Assembly: GCA_964036295.1 (NCBI GenBank) | Contig: OZ038466.1 | Span: forward strand, 5,884,501-5,948,500 | Length of the DNA: 64,000 nt | Direction of reading: 5' to 3' | From: Plumapathes pennacea | Taxonomy: Eukaryota; Cnidaria; Anthozoa; Antipatharia; Myriopathidae | Shown: positions 22,210 to 37,918 of the stretch, piece by piece | How positions within the stretch are numbered: position 1 is the stretch's first letter | Layout: each line of letters opens with the position of its first letter | Translations under genes and position numbers: made by a program | Notes under the pieces: model-generated | Seen by the model: the letters and a program-made list of their open reading frames with translations, nothing else | Told to the model about the DNA's origin: nothing | Databases searched by the model: none

Positions 22210-25200
22210 ATGAGTCGCCGCTACGAGGTTGGCCAGGATGGTGGCGGTGCTGGCGGGCAGAGTCGACATGCTGTTACCGTCAAAGTGTGTATGTTGGACG
22301 ACTCTGTGGTCAAATTCGACGTCGAGGTAAGTTTAACAAGAGACAGTTCGCTGGAGCAAATAATCATTCGTGTTGATGGTTCATGGCTGCCCAACTAGAA
22401 ATTTTGTTGAGTTTTAACTGCATGTGCGCGTGTCAGAAATATCGATTTGTAAGACAGTGAAGAGAAGGGCCACTTCTGTTTTCTGTCCACAATTTGCTGT
22501 TATTTACCCAAACGTTGCCCTTTTTGATATATAGCGTATTTTATGCGATATTTTGAGTCGTATCATTGGTGGTGGAATATTACCTTGGTCATTTCCAATG
22601 ACAGGCTGATAGCTGTAGGCCCTAGTGTCTTCGCCGATTCGTTGTGTTTTCATTTGATTTCTTTCATTTTCTCTTTCGCGAGAGCGATCCTAGTCATTTA
22701 GAACGGCTAATGTTATCAGTACCCCTAAACACCTAAACACAGCTAAACAACGTGGATCTAAAGAGGTGTTCTTTGTCTGGCTAGTAGTACTTCGTTTGAT
22801 ATGATGAGTTTGAATTAGCTTGTGCGTGTCATGAACATTCAACTCGCGATCTGTTCTAATAATCACGACATTTGACTCAGTTTCTGGTCTCTGCGAACCT
22901 TATCCCGTATCAGAATGATCACAGCAGTATTTTTGTAAGCCTTTATCGGAAGCGTGTTTGCTGAAGACATTTTTTTATCGATGTCATCAACCCAATTCAA
23001 AACAACTTCGTAATAAATTTTACTTGCAATCGCACCTATTGTAGATCTGTCAGCTGTGGTTCAGTTTGCACTTGTCTTATATATTCAGGTGCTCGCGTCC
23101 ATGAAGAATATATTTTTATCAGCCAATTCGCTATTTCAACAATGCAAAATCAAAGCCAAAGGAATGCGTGATCTGCTTGATTATTCTGAATATTGTTAGA
23201 ATGATGCAGTCCAGAAATTACGTGCCTGTTGGCATATGTTTAGTGTAATCTATATTGTTCCAGAACTCCTCCAAAGATTTTTACGGAGAAATGCCAGGAC
23301 GTTTATCATTACAAAAACAATATCGACATTTTGTAGTGCTGTGCGTTGCTGGCATCATTCACATTTACAAATCTGTGGAGCTACTTTTGTAGTGAAGACC
23401 TTTTTCGGAGATATTAGCTATGTTATTTAGCATTGGTTCAAAGTATAAGGCTACAGTACTACAAAACGATAAGTTTTGATGATAGGATAGGGTAACATTT
23501 TAATTCTAAAAATCAAGGGAGGTACATTTAATTTATTAAACAGATTACTAATTGAAAAATGCATTAGCATCAACAAACCTTTAAATGAAATAAATAATGC
23601 CCACAAAAATGTGAATATAAAAGTTGAATCCTATAGGCTGAAGAAGTTGAAAATATCTGAGGTTTTGCAACATTTACATGTACTTACAATATGTCAATAG
23701 GGCTCAACATTCCATCTGTTTCATTTTGCTTGATTCAGTTCTGTTTTCACCAGTATGGTTTTGCTGAATGTATTGCCCTATACAAATTTAATTGATTTTC
23801 AATAAGATGAAGAGTTGCTACTTGAGAAGGTACAAAGCAGTTCTCAAGCATGATTAATAGCATCTGTAAATAGATTTATATGAAAGTGAGTTACAGAAAC
23901 ATCGGAATTTGTGTGTTAATGAATTTATGTTGGGTGTGCCCTGCACATTTTCATTTACATTAATTGCACCTAATTATTGCTGTACTGTAATACATCTCTT
24001 GAGTAATAAGATTCAGGTAAAAATACTGCATTTATCCCCTTGGCGTATAAATGTAGTGCCAGTATTTAGGTAGAAGATTTTTGAAAGAGGGATTAAATTT
24101 TAATGAAAAGTGCTCTGTACAACTAAAAAAGTATGGACATGACTACTAACACTGGATAATACAGTGACAGAGTTAAACTTACAGGGCCCGGTTTTTCAAA
24201 GCACGATTAGGCTAATCCTGGATTAGGTCTAAACTTTCATGTCATTTATATGACTGAAAATGTAGAGAATTTGTTCACAACAACTTCCTTTATGCATTTT
24301 TAAGCTGGAACAAGCTTTTTAGTCCATCTTCGAACAAAACTCTGTGGTTTATTGACGGAGGGGTCGAGAGAAAGAATTTCATTAATCCCGGATTAGCTTA
24401 GTCAGCTTTCGAAAAACCGGGCCCAGACTTTTAACTAATTTCTCAGTCACTCTGTAACTGAACTCTCTCTAAGGCGGACACTAAATTTTAGTTGTGAGGG
24501 TGTCCGTCTTAGAGAGAGTTAACTGTGTACGCTCATTGTAGATGTGAAGTACCACCATACTGTACTTGTCACGTGCCATGTAGTTCTGAGCACATCAGTC
24601 AATTTCAACCCCCCTTCCCTGAACATAAGGAAGGGAGGGGTCTGTGAGCTAAAGAAGGTTAAAGGAAAGTTATGTGAATGTATATAATGTAAAACTGAAC
24701 AGAATATGGCATTTTATTACACGACTTCACATTTTCGAGTGCAAATACAGGCCAAAACAAGTGCAAAGATGGGAACGTATTGCACTCGTCTGGAACCAGA
24801 TCAACTGGTTTATTACAGTACCGGTCAGAATTAAGCGAGCAACGCACTCGTGCTTATGTGATCATTTTTCGTAAGCAAAGTTTACAAATGTGTCATTTTT
24901 TTGTTCCATTTTGTGCGCGGCGAGAGCGTTTGTCCTGCTTTGTTTGTCGTACAGTACGGCTGTATTTTTACTCGTCAGTTTTATTTTTTCTCGCCTGAAG
25001 CAGGCTCGAAAAAATAAAATCGACTTGTAAAAATACTCTGCCGTATTGCACTCCTTCCTGTGTAATAACCTCTTTTTACAGATTTAAGCTTTCCCCCCAT
25101 GGTGGGGTATTATAGTATTGCTTTGACTTGAAGATGTCAAATGTACCTGTATTGTTTGCGCTAACAATAATAAAAACAATCATGATTATTGTTAAAATAT

Positions 25201-25780
25201 ATCATCCAAACTGTGGTACTGTACATGCTAGTGCAGTAAATTTAGCTACCGTATGTAACATTTCTAAACATATTTCATGTAAAGTACAATAGTTGGATAC
25301 ACTTGTAACAAGAGTACATGAATGTGGAACTTTAATTATATGTATTTGATTCATTTGCACTGTACCGAACATTATGAATTTACTGCAAGATTGACTAGCT
25401 ATATTTTCCTCTGAATGGCTGCTTGATTACTCTGTGGGGTTTGTTTACTCTAGGATGTTTAGAATAATTGCAGGTTTTGTTTTGTTTTGTGGCTTTTCAC
25501 ATTTTACAGTACATCATTTCACCTTGATACTGAACTATTGCTTAAATACATATACATCCATCATGGCTCCAAGTTTTTTCTCTTGGGAGGGATAGCGATT
25601 AGCTGTATCAGTTATTATTTCTGTTTGCTTTTCTATTCCACTGAAACACTTTGGTTAAATTATATTAACACACAAGAAAGCAGCTGCTTATTAATATTCT
25701 AATATTCTAAGTAGCCTGGTTAATTAACAGAGAACTGAGCTTGAGATTGAAATAAATTTCATGTGCCCATACACATCTTT

Positions 25781-25811
<31 letters not shown>

Positions 25812-28800
25812 TTTCACTCACAAAAGTGGTCATTTGCTTCTTCTTCTTCTTTTTTTTCCAGAAATATATATGGAGGATTTTGTATTAATTTTGATATACA
25901 TTAGCTTGCTTGGATAAAAGCTGATTGAATGATAAATTCTCACTCTGTCACTCTTTTTAATGATATGGAGAATCTGCACTATCAGAGAACTCAGGAGGGG
26001 GAATGCTACATAACACTTCGGTTCACTCCAAGTCCACAGTGCAACTTCCTTACTATTTAAGAGTGGCATCAGACTGCAAAAATTCTGAATTTAAAAATTG
26101 AGCTGCCTTGTATGCATTTTATTTAAACATCTGTGTCTACGTTCAAATTTTGAAACATCAAAAATGAAAAAATAATAGTCAGTTTCTGTATTCTTGATGT
26201 CTCTTTGTTGTTTGGTAATGTCTTCTTTTTTCCTTCTAGCCAAAAGAAAAGGGGCAAGTTCTGTATGAAATTTTGTTTGATTATCTGAACCTGGAAGAGA
26301 GTGATTATTTTGGACTGAATTACTATGACAAGTCTGATAACTTGGTGAGTATTTGTATGTAGTCAGTAAGTTCAGGGTTCAAAATTAATGGTTTCCCTTG
26401 ACAACTCAGTGTTAATTTTGAACCCTGGAGTTGTAATGTATGTCAACATGGTACAGTATATACGTTGCATAAATATACAGCATAGGACTTTCAGCGCAGA
26501 GAAAATTGCATTTGGGTTTTTGCACATGTACAGTACGTGCATGTGAGGCCTTGTGTAGTATTGCTGCCCCACAGAACTTGATTACCAGTACATTCACATT
26601 CATGTGCAGTTGTTTTGGCTGAGATATTCTGCACAAATATTGACAGCCATTCAATCAGAGTGGGAAGTAAGAAATGTTTAGTAGTGACTACATAGAAATT
26701 ACATGTATTGCATTGTAGAAGTATGAAAGTGGCTTTTCCTGCCCAAATTGTGTACATCCCATTGCTGACACACACTGTACTGAAATTTGTTGGCCAACAT
26801 GTTTGGAGTCAGTTACATGACTGTATCTTATCTTATTCATAACAACAAAAGCTGGGTGATCCTGAGACTAACGAACTTTATCACTATTATTTTTACCACT
26901 GTCTCTTTCTCTCTTTGCAGTTTTGGCTTGATCCTTTGAAACAAATGAATAAACAAGTTCAAGGTGAGAACACAATACGTTGGCTACTCTTGACCTGCTG
27001 TATCACCTTTCGTGATTGCAATGCTATTTATACGTTTGTTTTCAGTTTGTACTGCTTGAAAGATTAGGTTGGATTTCTTGCTGTTTCCATGGTACAGAGC
27101 TGTGTGGACCAACTCTATTTTCTGTTTACTATTGCAGACCTTAGAAAAGTTCTATTCAGATTCTGTGTAAAGTTTTATGCTCCAGACCCAGCAATGCTAC
27201 TGGAAGAATACACAAGGTACAAAACGAACAATGAGATTAAATGAAGACACAGTGCGGCGGCAACATTGCTAGCACATTATTTTGTTGCAGAATGAAAGTT
27301 TGTGTCCAGGACACAAGAAATGTTTCTGAAAACCTTAGAAACATTTTTGTGTCCACACTGATTGTAACAATGTTGCCATACATGTTTGTTTTGCCACCCT
27401 GGAAATGTCAAGGACACAGTGTTGCCGCCACAATGTGTCCTTGTTTTGCCTTCCTCTTAAAGTCTGTCTGAAGGTACAATGTATGATAGATCCTTCCATG
27501 ACTCTTTGCCATTTTTCCAATAAGAACTACAGTTTATAAATAATATTGTAATATTATAGTTTTGTCTTAGCCTCATGTACAGTACTGTCTAGATAATCTG
27601 TTTTGAAACTACCCCATTTTTATGGGGCTTTCTAGTTAATCAGTGTTCCCTTTCCATGTTCCAGATACCTGTTTGGACTACAGTTAAAAAGAGATTTATT
27701 AAATGGAAGGTATGGTAAAGTGATGTCAGTCACTACTGTATATTAAGCTGCTTACTTGTAAGATCGCTATTATTTTGCTGAACACACTGGCCATTTATCT
27801 GCAGGTTAAAATGTTCAGAAGGCACTGCAGCATTTTTAGCGTCATACATTGTTCAAGGTAAGAAATATTTGTGAAAATGTTGGGTGCACAAGTAACTTAT
27901 TAGAGAGCATGATTAGTTGCATCTGCTGAACCCACAGCACAACTTTATGTTCTTGTCTATGTCGATATGAGGTATTTGAGAAATTAACATGCCATGATTA
28001 TTGCTGACTAAGTAGTTGCTCCATGATCAGCTATATCTAACAGTGACCACAGGCCTATGGCAAAGTGTTTCTGAAGTGTGGGATAATTATGTTTTCATTG
28101 TGTGTAAACTTTGTTTTTTTGTTTTTGTTTGTTTGTTTGTTTGTTTGTTTGTTTTTTCAGGAGAATTGGGAGATTATGATTCAGTCACATGTCATTCTGG
28201 ATACCTTTCAGAATTCCAGTTTTTTCCCAATCAGGTAAGAAATATTCAGGTGTGTGAAGTATTTAAAAGGTAAATTGCAAGTTTGGGTACAAAGAGTATC
28301 TGGGACTCTCTGAAACTTTGACCAATAATAATATTTTAAATCGTAGTGTTATTATTTTGGCAAAGGTACTTGCATTTTATTTTGTTTTAAGAATATCCCA
28401 GATCAACAAATTGGGTTTTCCAGTAGCTTGCTTGTTTACATTATAGCAGTACACATAATGTTGCACTGTAATGTAGATGTTCATGAAAACTAAGTTTGTG
28501 TTCTGGTCTTTTAGAGTGCAGAATCTGGATCAAGAATAGCAGAGTTTCACAAGCAGCACAGGTGAGCAACAAGTCATTTTAACTGTTTCACTCCCATACA
28601 CAAAATGCAGATTCTCCCAACCTTTTAAGAAGAAAATATGTGAGTGATGTAATAAGAGTTGATAGTTTGCTCAGCTTTCATCTGAGCAAGGTATCAAAAG
28701 TTCTCCTTACTGTATGATATATCTTTGGCAAGAAACTGAAGGAGAAACTTGAAGTTGATCACTGTTGGGGTGAAGGGCTAACCATTCAATTTTTGAGTTC

Positions 28801-31800
28801 ATGATACAAATTCTCCCAATCATTCAAGAAGAAATAATATTTTTTATTGTTTGAGTGATGCAATGAGAATTAGTTGTTCGATCACTAGAAAGAGTGTCTT
28901 CAAAGCATCATTACTCAACTCATGAAAGCCAATTTGACTGATGTAAGATGTTTTATAGGGGTTTGAGTCCAGCAGATTCAGACTACAATTTATTGGATGT
29001 GGCCAGAAGACTCGAAATGTATGGAATCACCCTTTATCCTGCAAAGGTTGGTGTGGATTTTGGTCATTTTATTGAGTTTCGTTCCCAATACATGTACTGT
29101 ATAGTTGCACCTCTAGGAAGCACAAAATATTTTATTAAGAGAGTCTTAAAATCTGAATCCACTATTTGGGCAGTTTTTTAGTTTCCTTACTTTGGGAAAT
29201 AATTTTATTACACTTCAGTTACTGAGATCTCAGTGTCTACTTTAATCAAAGGATACTGTATATGTAAATGCAAATAAAATGTGTTTGTCAGAATTGAAGA
29301 GAGTGAAATGCTTTAGGATGTTACTACGGCTGAAACAGAGCTTGTTGCCATGTCACTGTTTTATGCAGGGCTATGTTATTCTCTATTTTACAGGATAAAG
29401 AACATGTTGATCTAGACCTGGCAGCAGCAGACATGGGAATCCAAGTTTTTCAGAATGGAGCAAAGATCAATACATTTTCATGGTGAGAGCACAATCATAC
29501 CATCCAAGCCCTAAACCTATAACTAGAATATTGTTCCTTTTTTAATCTCTGTGTAATGCTATTTTGGTTTTTCTTCAGGGCAAAGATTAGGAAACTCAGT
29601 TTCAAGCGAAGACGATTCCTAGTCAAACTTCACCCAGAGATCTTTGTGAGTATGAATCCTGTAATCTTACTTTCTTTGTTTTCCCCTGGGCATTAGATAA
29701 AAAATACACATACCTTATTTATATTAGACACTTGAGCATGTAGTGCGGTGCATTTACAGTATATTTTGCACAATTTTTATGTAGGGGTTGGAAAATAAAA
29801 TGCTTTATTTCCTGCTTGCAGTACCCAGGTTCCACAATAGATTTAGCTATTTTGGCTGATGCAAGGAAAATAGGCTGAACACTACGGTACTTTTTTTTTT
29901 TCTTCTAGGGACATTACAAGGACACAGTAGAGTTTCAAATGCAAAGCAGAGATGCCTGCAAAAGTTTTTGGAAAGTGTGCATCTCCACACATGCATTTTT
30001 CAGGTAAATCAAATAAGCAATAGTAAAAACTACAGTAGTACTGCATGATAATAAGGAGTTTGGTCTTAAACGACCAAAGTGAAGTCAGATCAGATGTACC
30101 TGTGAGTGTACCAGAGAATGTCTGTCCAGAGAGCTTGGACTATATTGATGTTTTATTTTATGTAATAGTGTATGTGTATTGTTTATCAGACAAAATCATA
30201 GTGCTCAGCCTCGACGGACGAGGAACAGAATATTCAGCCGAGGTTCCTCATTCAGATACAGTGGTCGCACACAGAAGCAAATCTTAGATGGAAACAGGGA
30301 TAACTACAGACATGCGTCCTCTTTCCAGAGGTTGGTAACTGTTTGACCACACTGTTGTTCATTGGCTTATGTCATTGTGCTCTATTCATCTCTCTTTTTT
30401 CTTTTCTTTTTTTCTTTTCTTTTTTTCTTTTTTTTTTTTTTTTTTTTTACCTTGGATTCAAATATTTCTGGTATTCCTGGCACATGGTGGTCAGGAAACA
30501 TGTATGACCATGGTAGACCATGGTCAAGAAACTTATATCTGACCATTGTTTTCCTTTCTAAACTAAGCCTTGTTACATTTACATACAGTATAAACTAAAA
30601 CATGAAGAATCCAAGCATGAAATGCTAGATGGTACTGAAAAGTTTGGCCATACAGCAAATAGGCTGTAAGCAATAGATATTGATTGAAAAGAGACTGTGT
30701 CAACTGTGAGTACTGTAGGTGGCTGTGTATGGTGATGAAACTGATGAATGGTTTGATTTCCCACTATTTTATTGACAGGACCCAGAGCTTAAAGACACCC
30801 TCAAGAAATATGTCAAATGCTTCTGCTTCAAATTCATCTGCTCAGAACTTTATTAGCTATGGGAATGTTGAGACAAGAGTCGTGGAGGCAGCACCACCCC
30901 AGCTCCCTTCTTCTGAACAGAACTCGGTTCACAACAGGAAGGAAGAAGCAGAAATAGGTGCTCAGGCTGCTGCCACAAATGGACCTGTCATTGTTGTTTC
31001 ACCTGAGTGGCACTCTCCACCAAGCTTGCCACTCAAGGATCTTGATGAGGAGGAAGACATGATGAAGGATGAGTCTGACACAGCATCTGAGTCAGACTTG
31101 GAATGGCAGCCAGAAATAGGGCTGGAGATACCTCCAGATGAAAATGAGCCACCAGCAACAGCAGACAAAGAAGAGGAAGAAGAGACAAAGTCTGTTGAAG
31201 ATAGTGGTACCGTTAATGGTTTTCAATATGTGAAGCCCCTTGTTGTCACTGGTTCTGATGAAGTTAGTGCTAACAATGATGAGGAAGAGACGGAGGAAGA
31301 AGAAGAAGAAGATGCAGACAAAGAACTTGTAATTCCTCCTGGGTGTGTACGCATTGAAGTATCACAACAGCCAAAACCTCCCTCACCCATAGAAGTTAGC
31401 TCTGAAGATACAATGAGCCTCTCTCCTCCTCCCCCTCCCCCAGAGATAGTCGAAGATGAGGAGGCAGACAGAGATTTTCCATCACCCCCTCCTGAGATTC
31501 TACCATCACCTCCATCTGAAACGTTGCCATCTCCCCCATCGGAGGTGTTGCCGTCTCCCCCGCCAGAGGCGTTGCCATCGCCCCCGCCAGAGGTGCTGCC
31601 ATCTCCCCCACCTGAAGTGTTGGAAGACTCAACAGAATTTAGGTTGGTACCACTTTCAATAATTCAGTCGGTTCAATGAAAAAGCAGTGGAGAGAGGAAG
31701 TCATAGTGAACATTGCAAGCTACAATCTTAGACACTTCAAATTCTATAATAACTTAACAAAATGACCATGCTGAGAGCGACTTGTTTATTAGGTTTTAGT

Positions 31801-34800
31801 TAAAGGTAAAATTAGTAGTGTTGTGCATGTAGTACAATGTAATAGTGCAGTATTAGTAGTATTAAAATATTGCCATGGGTACTGTATGTAGTTTCATTAG
31901 TATTAATTGAATGATTTATTTTGATGTGAAGGCCAGTAGAAGTACCACCACCACCATATGAAAGTCCTGAGGTCATTCGTCACAATGGCCACCCAGAGAA
32001 TGAAGGCCAAAACAACTTGAAAATGAACATCACGTGTACCAGCATCAAAGTTCAAAATGGAGCAATCACAAGGCATGGGAAAGGTAATTCTTTGATGTGT
32101 TAATAATCCAACTAATGATAAATACTGTTTGAATATTACCTAAACATCAAAGCATGCCTCTTGTCAGCTTGAGCTGACCTGAGGCCTAAGTGCTTTGAGC
32201 AGTTTGGATTTGTATGCTCTTGGGAAGAGCACCATTCCTAGATGGTTTCTTGGAATTCATGAGGGTAGGTGCCAGGACTTCTTCTTATGAGAAAAGGCCG
32301 TCCTCCAGACATCACCAAAGTCATTCTTAACTACATGTTAGTTGCCTTGCTATAAGTACTGTACGCTGACACCATTATTCAAGTTGTAAAATCGTAAGGC
32401 TTGTGGGATGTGGCTTAATTTACATAATCAGAATACTGCACAATGTGCTGGTAAGCTGAAGCCACAGGATAGGGCACAAAGGCCACGGTGGTAGCGAGCA
32501 TTACCCCTTGATCTACCAATGGCTACTATTACTTGGGCTCACAATTTTTTTTGGTAGATCAAGGGGTAATGCCTGCTACCACCGTGGCCTTTGTGCCCTA
32601 TTCTGTGGCTTCAGCTTACCAGCACATTGTGCAGTATTCTGACCATTATTTAAGTGTTTGTGATTGTTCATTTTTGGTTGCAATACTGCTTGGTTTGTCA
32701 GTAATTCAAGGGCCAATGTTTAAAGCACTAAATTCATGTTCGTCTGCAGAATAAGTATAATTTATTGTTACTGACAATAGTACTATGAGATGAAATCAGT
32801 AACTTATCGTTATTGCATTTTTATGGTCTGTCATCAAAGCCGAGGCTGGATGTTGTACTGAATTTACTTGGAACTGATCTCTGTCTTCTGGAAAACCTGT
32901 AACTACTCTGCTTTGATACTTAGAGCATGTGCTACACTGTTTGTGATCAATACTTCTTAACCTTTATAAAGCTCTGCACATCATTGTCTTAAATTCCTCC
33001 ACTGTGTCACATGATGCACTCTATGCCATGATCTTTTTAAGCTTGACACTTTGCTTCCTTCCTCTGTCAGTGGTCTGTGGGTTTCATTATGTGAGCTTCT
33101 TCAAATAGATCAGCTTATGAACTGTCAATCACTTTTCAAACTGTATGTACACGGTTCACACTGCTATGGTGGCAGATTGGCCTTGGTTTAAAGTTGTCTC
33201 TTGATGACTTTTGCTATGTTGCCAGGCCAGGCCAGGGTTTTTGATATTATTTTTGTGACATGACTATCACATGATCAAATTGGCAGGCAAATTTTCAACA
33301 CTTATTGTTGGGGCGGGAGTGGCTGTTCTATTTTTGCATTGATGAGGACCAATGTATACTAGCTCTTATGTACAGGGACTGGCATATTTGTTATATCAAG
33401 GGGAAATGTACAGGGGTGTATATCTTTTTCAAGCTTCAGTCTTTCCTCAAAGTGGTATTAAGATTCACCATAAGATTACTGTTTTGTTGATACCACCATG
33501 TTTTCCCATTACACTTATGCAATCCAGCACTTGGTAAACTTTGCATAAAGTGCACTTTAACAAAGCTGTTTATATGTTAACTATATGTTTAAAATGAAAT
33601 GCACACTGTCAGTTTTAATCTCTTCTGAATGTTTAATGAACTGTCCATCCTAAATGTATAATCCCCATTTAAAACCCTTAAACAACAGTAAGTTTTAACA
33701 TATTCAGTAAAATAAGATTAAATAAAATAAAAGTGTTTGGGAGAGGGGTGTTGGTCAAGTACTGAAAGCAATCCAGAAATATTTCAAATACCACATGTTA
33801 GTCAAAGTTTGAATGAAAATGATCAGTAGATATTATACTGAGTTGTGTTCATTTAGTGCACATTACCATATTTTCTGAACTGTCAGTTGTAACTTCAACT
33901 GGCTCTCATGCATTTGTTCTTTTTGTTTTCCTTTCCACTTAAACTATCATTTAACATTCACAAAGAACTTTGACATCTGTTTCATACCTTGGTTGAGTAC
34001 CTCTTGAAGGTGACAACAATGGCATTATTTTGCTTTGCCTCATAATTTACATGTTTAGTGAAACCACAAAAACCACACTGGGGCAAAATAAATCTCAGTA
34101 ATTCTTTTCCACTCACTTAAACTATTCCTTTATCCATTTGCCCTTCTCTTCAACATTCATGTGGATTTCATATCTTGTCATATGGTTGACTATCTATCTA
34201 CAGCTGACAGCTCAATGACATTTTCTTTTGCAAACTGCAAAAAACTACACTGGGACAAAATAACATTGTCATTGGTTCTGTTGATGATCATTCTTTTCAT
34301 TCTTATCCTTTCGCTTATCCAGTCCATTCAACACTAAATGTTGTGTTGCACTTCCATATCCACACTCATGACATGATTGATTACCTCTCTAAAAGTGACA
34401 GCAATAACTTTTGTTTTGCCTCAAGTTGCATTTTGACAAAGATAAACCACAAAAGCCACACCAGGACACAGTTTCTTCATCTCCCAAAATATTTAATGTG
34501 GAAGAGTTTTATGCCAAAAGTAAACATAATTTGTGATTTCTGGAAAACTGGACATTCTTCTGGCAAAAAAAGCACACTGCAAATTTTTACAGTATTATTT
34601 ATAAGAATGCCTCTGGCTAATTATAAAACTAATTTGTTTTCATCTTCATGTATTTATCTGCAGAATAATTCAAATTCAACCTTTTCACATCCTGAGAGAG
34701 GACTTTTCAATTTTCCCTTTCTCAGGAAAGTGGTGGTTCTGTGATTTATCACAGAGCTTGGCAATATTAATAAATTTCTCAGATGAAGGCTGATTTGATT

Positions 34801-37800
34801 CAACTATATCCATATTCTCACCACATCTCTCAAATATTTTCTTCTTGATTGGTTGGGAGAATTTGCATTGTGAGCTCAGGAGCAAAACACCTGTCATTCA
34901 GCACAGAATGAATGGATGAGTAACTTTGTTTTGGATGTGAGCTTTTGTGTATCAGTGATGATTATCACTATGCTCTTGATGGACTGAGGGCAAACTCAAG
35001 TTTTGCTGGACTTCTTTACAGAGGTGGTCTTCTCACAACTTATCTTTGCTCGTCTTCTCTGGCTTCTAACTGTAACCTTCTTCTATCTAATTTCTAGGCC
35101 TTGAATGTGATGATCCACCTGCCTAAAGCCTCCATGAACAGTAACAGTTCCCTGGGGACTTTACAAGGAACTCTTTGAATATTGACTCTGAAGCATTCTT
35201 GCCATTGGATTCAATGGATAGCGTCTCAAGGAAATGAAATAATAATTGAGGATGGAAAACAAAGTTCTAAGGTGCAAGGGGTTTTTATTTTTCTTAACAT
35301 TTCCCAATTCTGGATGAAAACCTGCACCATGAAAGAAATATGCCAAACACTTTAACTATGACAAGAATGCTTCAGAATCTTTTTGGAATAACCAAGTTTG
35401 TAAGAAATCTGCTACTTTTGTATAAAAATCTAAATGGCAGTATCAACTGCTTTGATTGCTTTCACCTTGCAGTTAAACGAAACCTTAAAATGGTGGCATT
35501 ACTGGTGCCTGTCTGATTCAACCATATTATAAAAAGAGCAGTGATGCATAATCTTTTAAGGTAATCTAAAATTAAAATTTAAGACAAACAGGAAAGCTTA
35601 AAACTGGCAGGCACCAGGATTAGTGTTTTATTGCTAAGCTGATCTTCTAAAGGCTAAACCAAACCCTACTGTAGCTAAATAGAAGCAGGATGATAGAGAA
35701 AGTAAATAAATTATAAAATTCCTAGCAAACATTTTCTTATACATGTACACAAGTGGAGAAATCAGATGGATGTTTTTAAGCCTTACATTCCTGTCCTCTT
35801 TATGAAATGATACAGTGCACACAAGTCCACACCAAACAGAAGTTTTGATAGTATCCTGCTGTATCCTCTGTTGTGTGGAATGATCCTGAAGTGAATTTTT
35901 GGAATTTGAACAGTATTCTAGGGTCACACTTTTTACTGTGGTTGTTAGTCAACAAAAGTAAAAAATAATATTATACAAATGGTCCTGTAGCTATGGGGAA
36001 AATGACTGCTCTCAGGTACCTCTTGTTAGTATTGTGTGTGCTAGAGTAAGATTTGTTTATAGAAAATGCTTCTGGGACCATTGGATGATTACAGAAGTCG
36101 ATTTTACCTTCCACACATTGCCAGACAGGCCTGATCTGGCTGAATTTTTCAGGAGATCAATATTACACTGCCTTATTTTAGCACAATATTCAATCCTGGT
36201 CTTTAACACAAGTTTTTGAGGAAACCAATACCAAAACTTTATTTAGCACAATATCAATCTGCCCCCTAAACACAAATTGTGTGATTAGCTTCTTTTGTCC
36301 ATTAATGCAAGTCCATTAGCTTTTTGTCCCTGAGGAATACTAATTGTTATTATTTATGAGTTTTCAACCCAACCATGTTCACAGGATTTTAAAATCATGA
36401 TAAAATAGGTGGAAAGTAAGCGAGAGTTACAAGACCATCTTTTTTTATTTGTTATAGTGCCACTGATGTTTAAATTTACTTGCATGTGGTGCTTTTGGAT
36501 TTTTGGATTAAATTTATTACAAGTGGGAATGTTCTTACTGTGAAAAGGCAACTAAGTAGTGTTGTGAAAGTTGTATGTGTGCCCATTTCCTTGGAACTGA
36601 GACCAGGGGCTAATTCAATAAACATTTACATGTGCATTTTACAAGTCGGACCATTACTCAAACACCACTAAACGGACTCCAGTTCCAGCAAAGTCTGTAC
36701 AATATTACAGATACAGGTCCCCAGTGCACAACCACAACAGTATTTGGCCATTGTATTGGATTAAATTGTGTTTTAACGTGTGAAGAAATTGGTCCGACTT
36801 GTAAAATACACTTGTAAATGCTTTATTAAATTGGCTCCAGTATATGCCTATTTTGTTATGCATACTTTTGTTCGTTTATTATTGTTGCACTGTACAGTCA
36901 GTTTATAAGTAGCTTGGCCAATCTGTTTTGTTTTGTTTTGTTTTGTTTTTTTTTTTAGCAGCTATTTAGTATAAATTAAGAATATAAAGTAGTATAAACA
37001 AAGTTGTGCAGAAACCATAGTATTACTTTGTAGATGTTTTGCATCATTTGCTTAGCACTTGAGTTGGGGTATAACGCCATTCTGCAAACAAAAATAAGAA
37101 TCCACTAAGGATCAATTAGCTAGCAAAGAACTTTGACCTGTGTACCAGTATTTCCCTTCTTGGTACCTTTCTCAAATACCATGTCAAAATTATGTCATGG
37201 TTGTGAATAGAAGGTAAACTGTAGCTTTTGCCTCATTGTAGTGTATGTCTATTGGTTTTGGTTACTGAGCTGATTATGCTTGTTTACATTGTTTAACATC
37301 ACATCTCTATTTTTTCTTGGTTTAGTCTGCTTTAAAGCAATGTTACAACACTGGAGTCTAGTAGCATCAAATAGCTACTGGTATTATAGAACTGGTGTTG
37401 GGTTTGAGACCTGTTTTAGGTATTTAAATGCCAGTCAATTGGTAGAATTTATACTTTTCAAAAGTGAACATAAGAAATAAGAATGCTACATAAGTTATTA
37501 GCCGCGAATAATGCTTGTACCGGTAATCAAGATTCAGCCATGTTAAATAAGCTGTTAAGTTAGTTACAAAAGGTGAAAATCATTCTGTAAAAAGATGCTA
37601 TGTAAAATCATACTGTTAGCGAATGTTAGCCTTAGGGTCTGATTACCTGAGCCAGGCTGGCCCAGGTTGCAGTCAGTATGGCTGTCAAAGACACCAAAAA
37701 TCAGCTGCATGATTACAGGAGAACAAAACTGGGCTCACAATATTAATTTTCCATATAAATACAGGCCAGGCTGGTTCAATTTAAGCAGGCCCTTATAGTA

Positions 37801-37878
37801 TCATACTCGAGTCTGTATCAATAAAGACAAACATGGAGAAGTCCATTTTCCTCATTGGTTCACTCTGTACTCTTCTGG

Positions 37879-37918
<40 letters not shown>

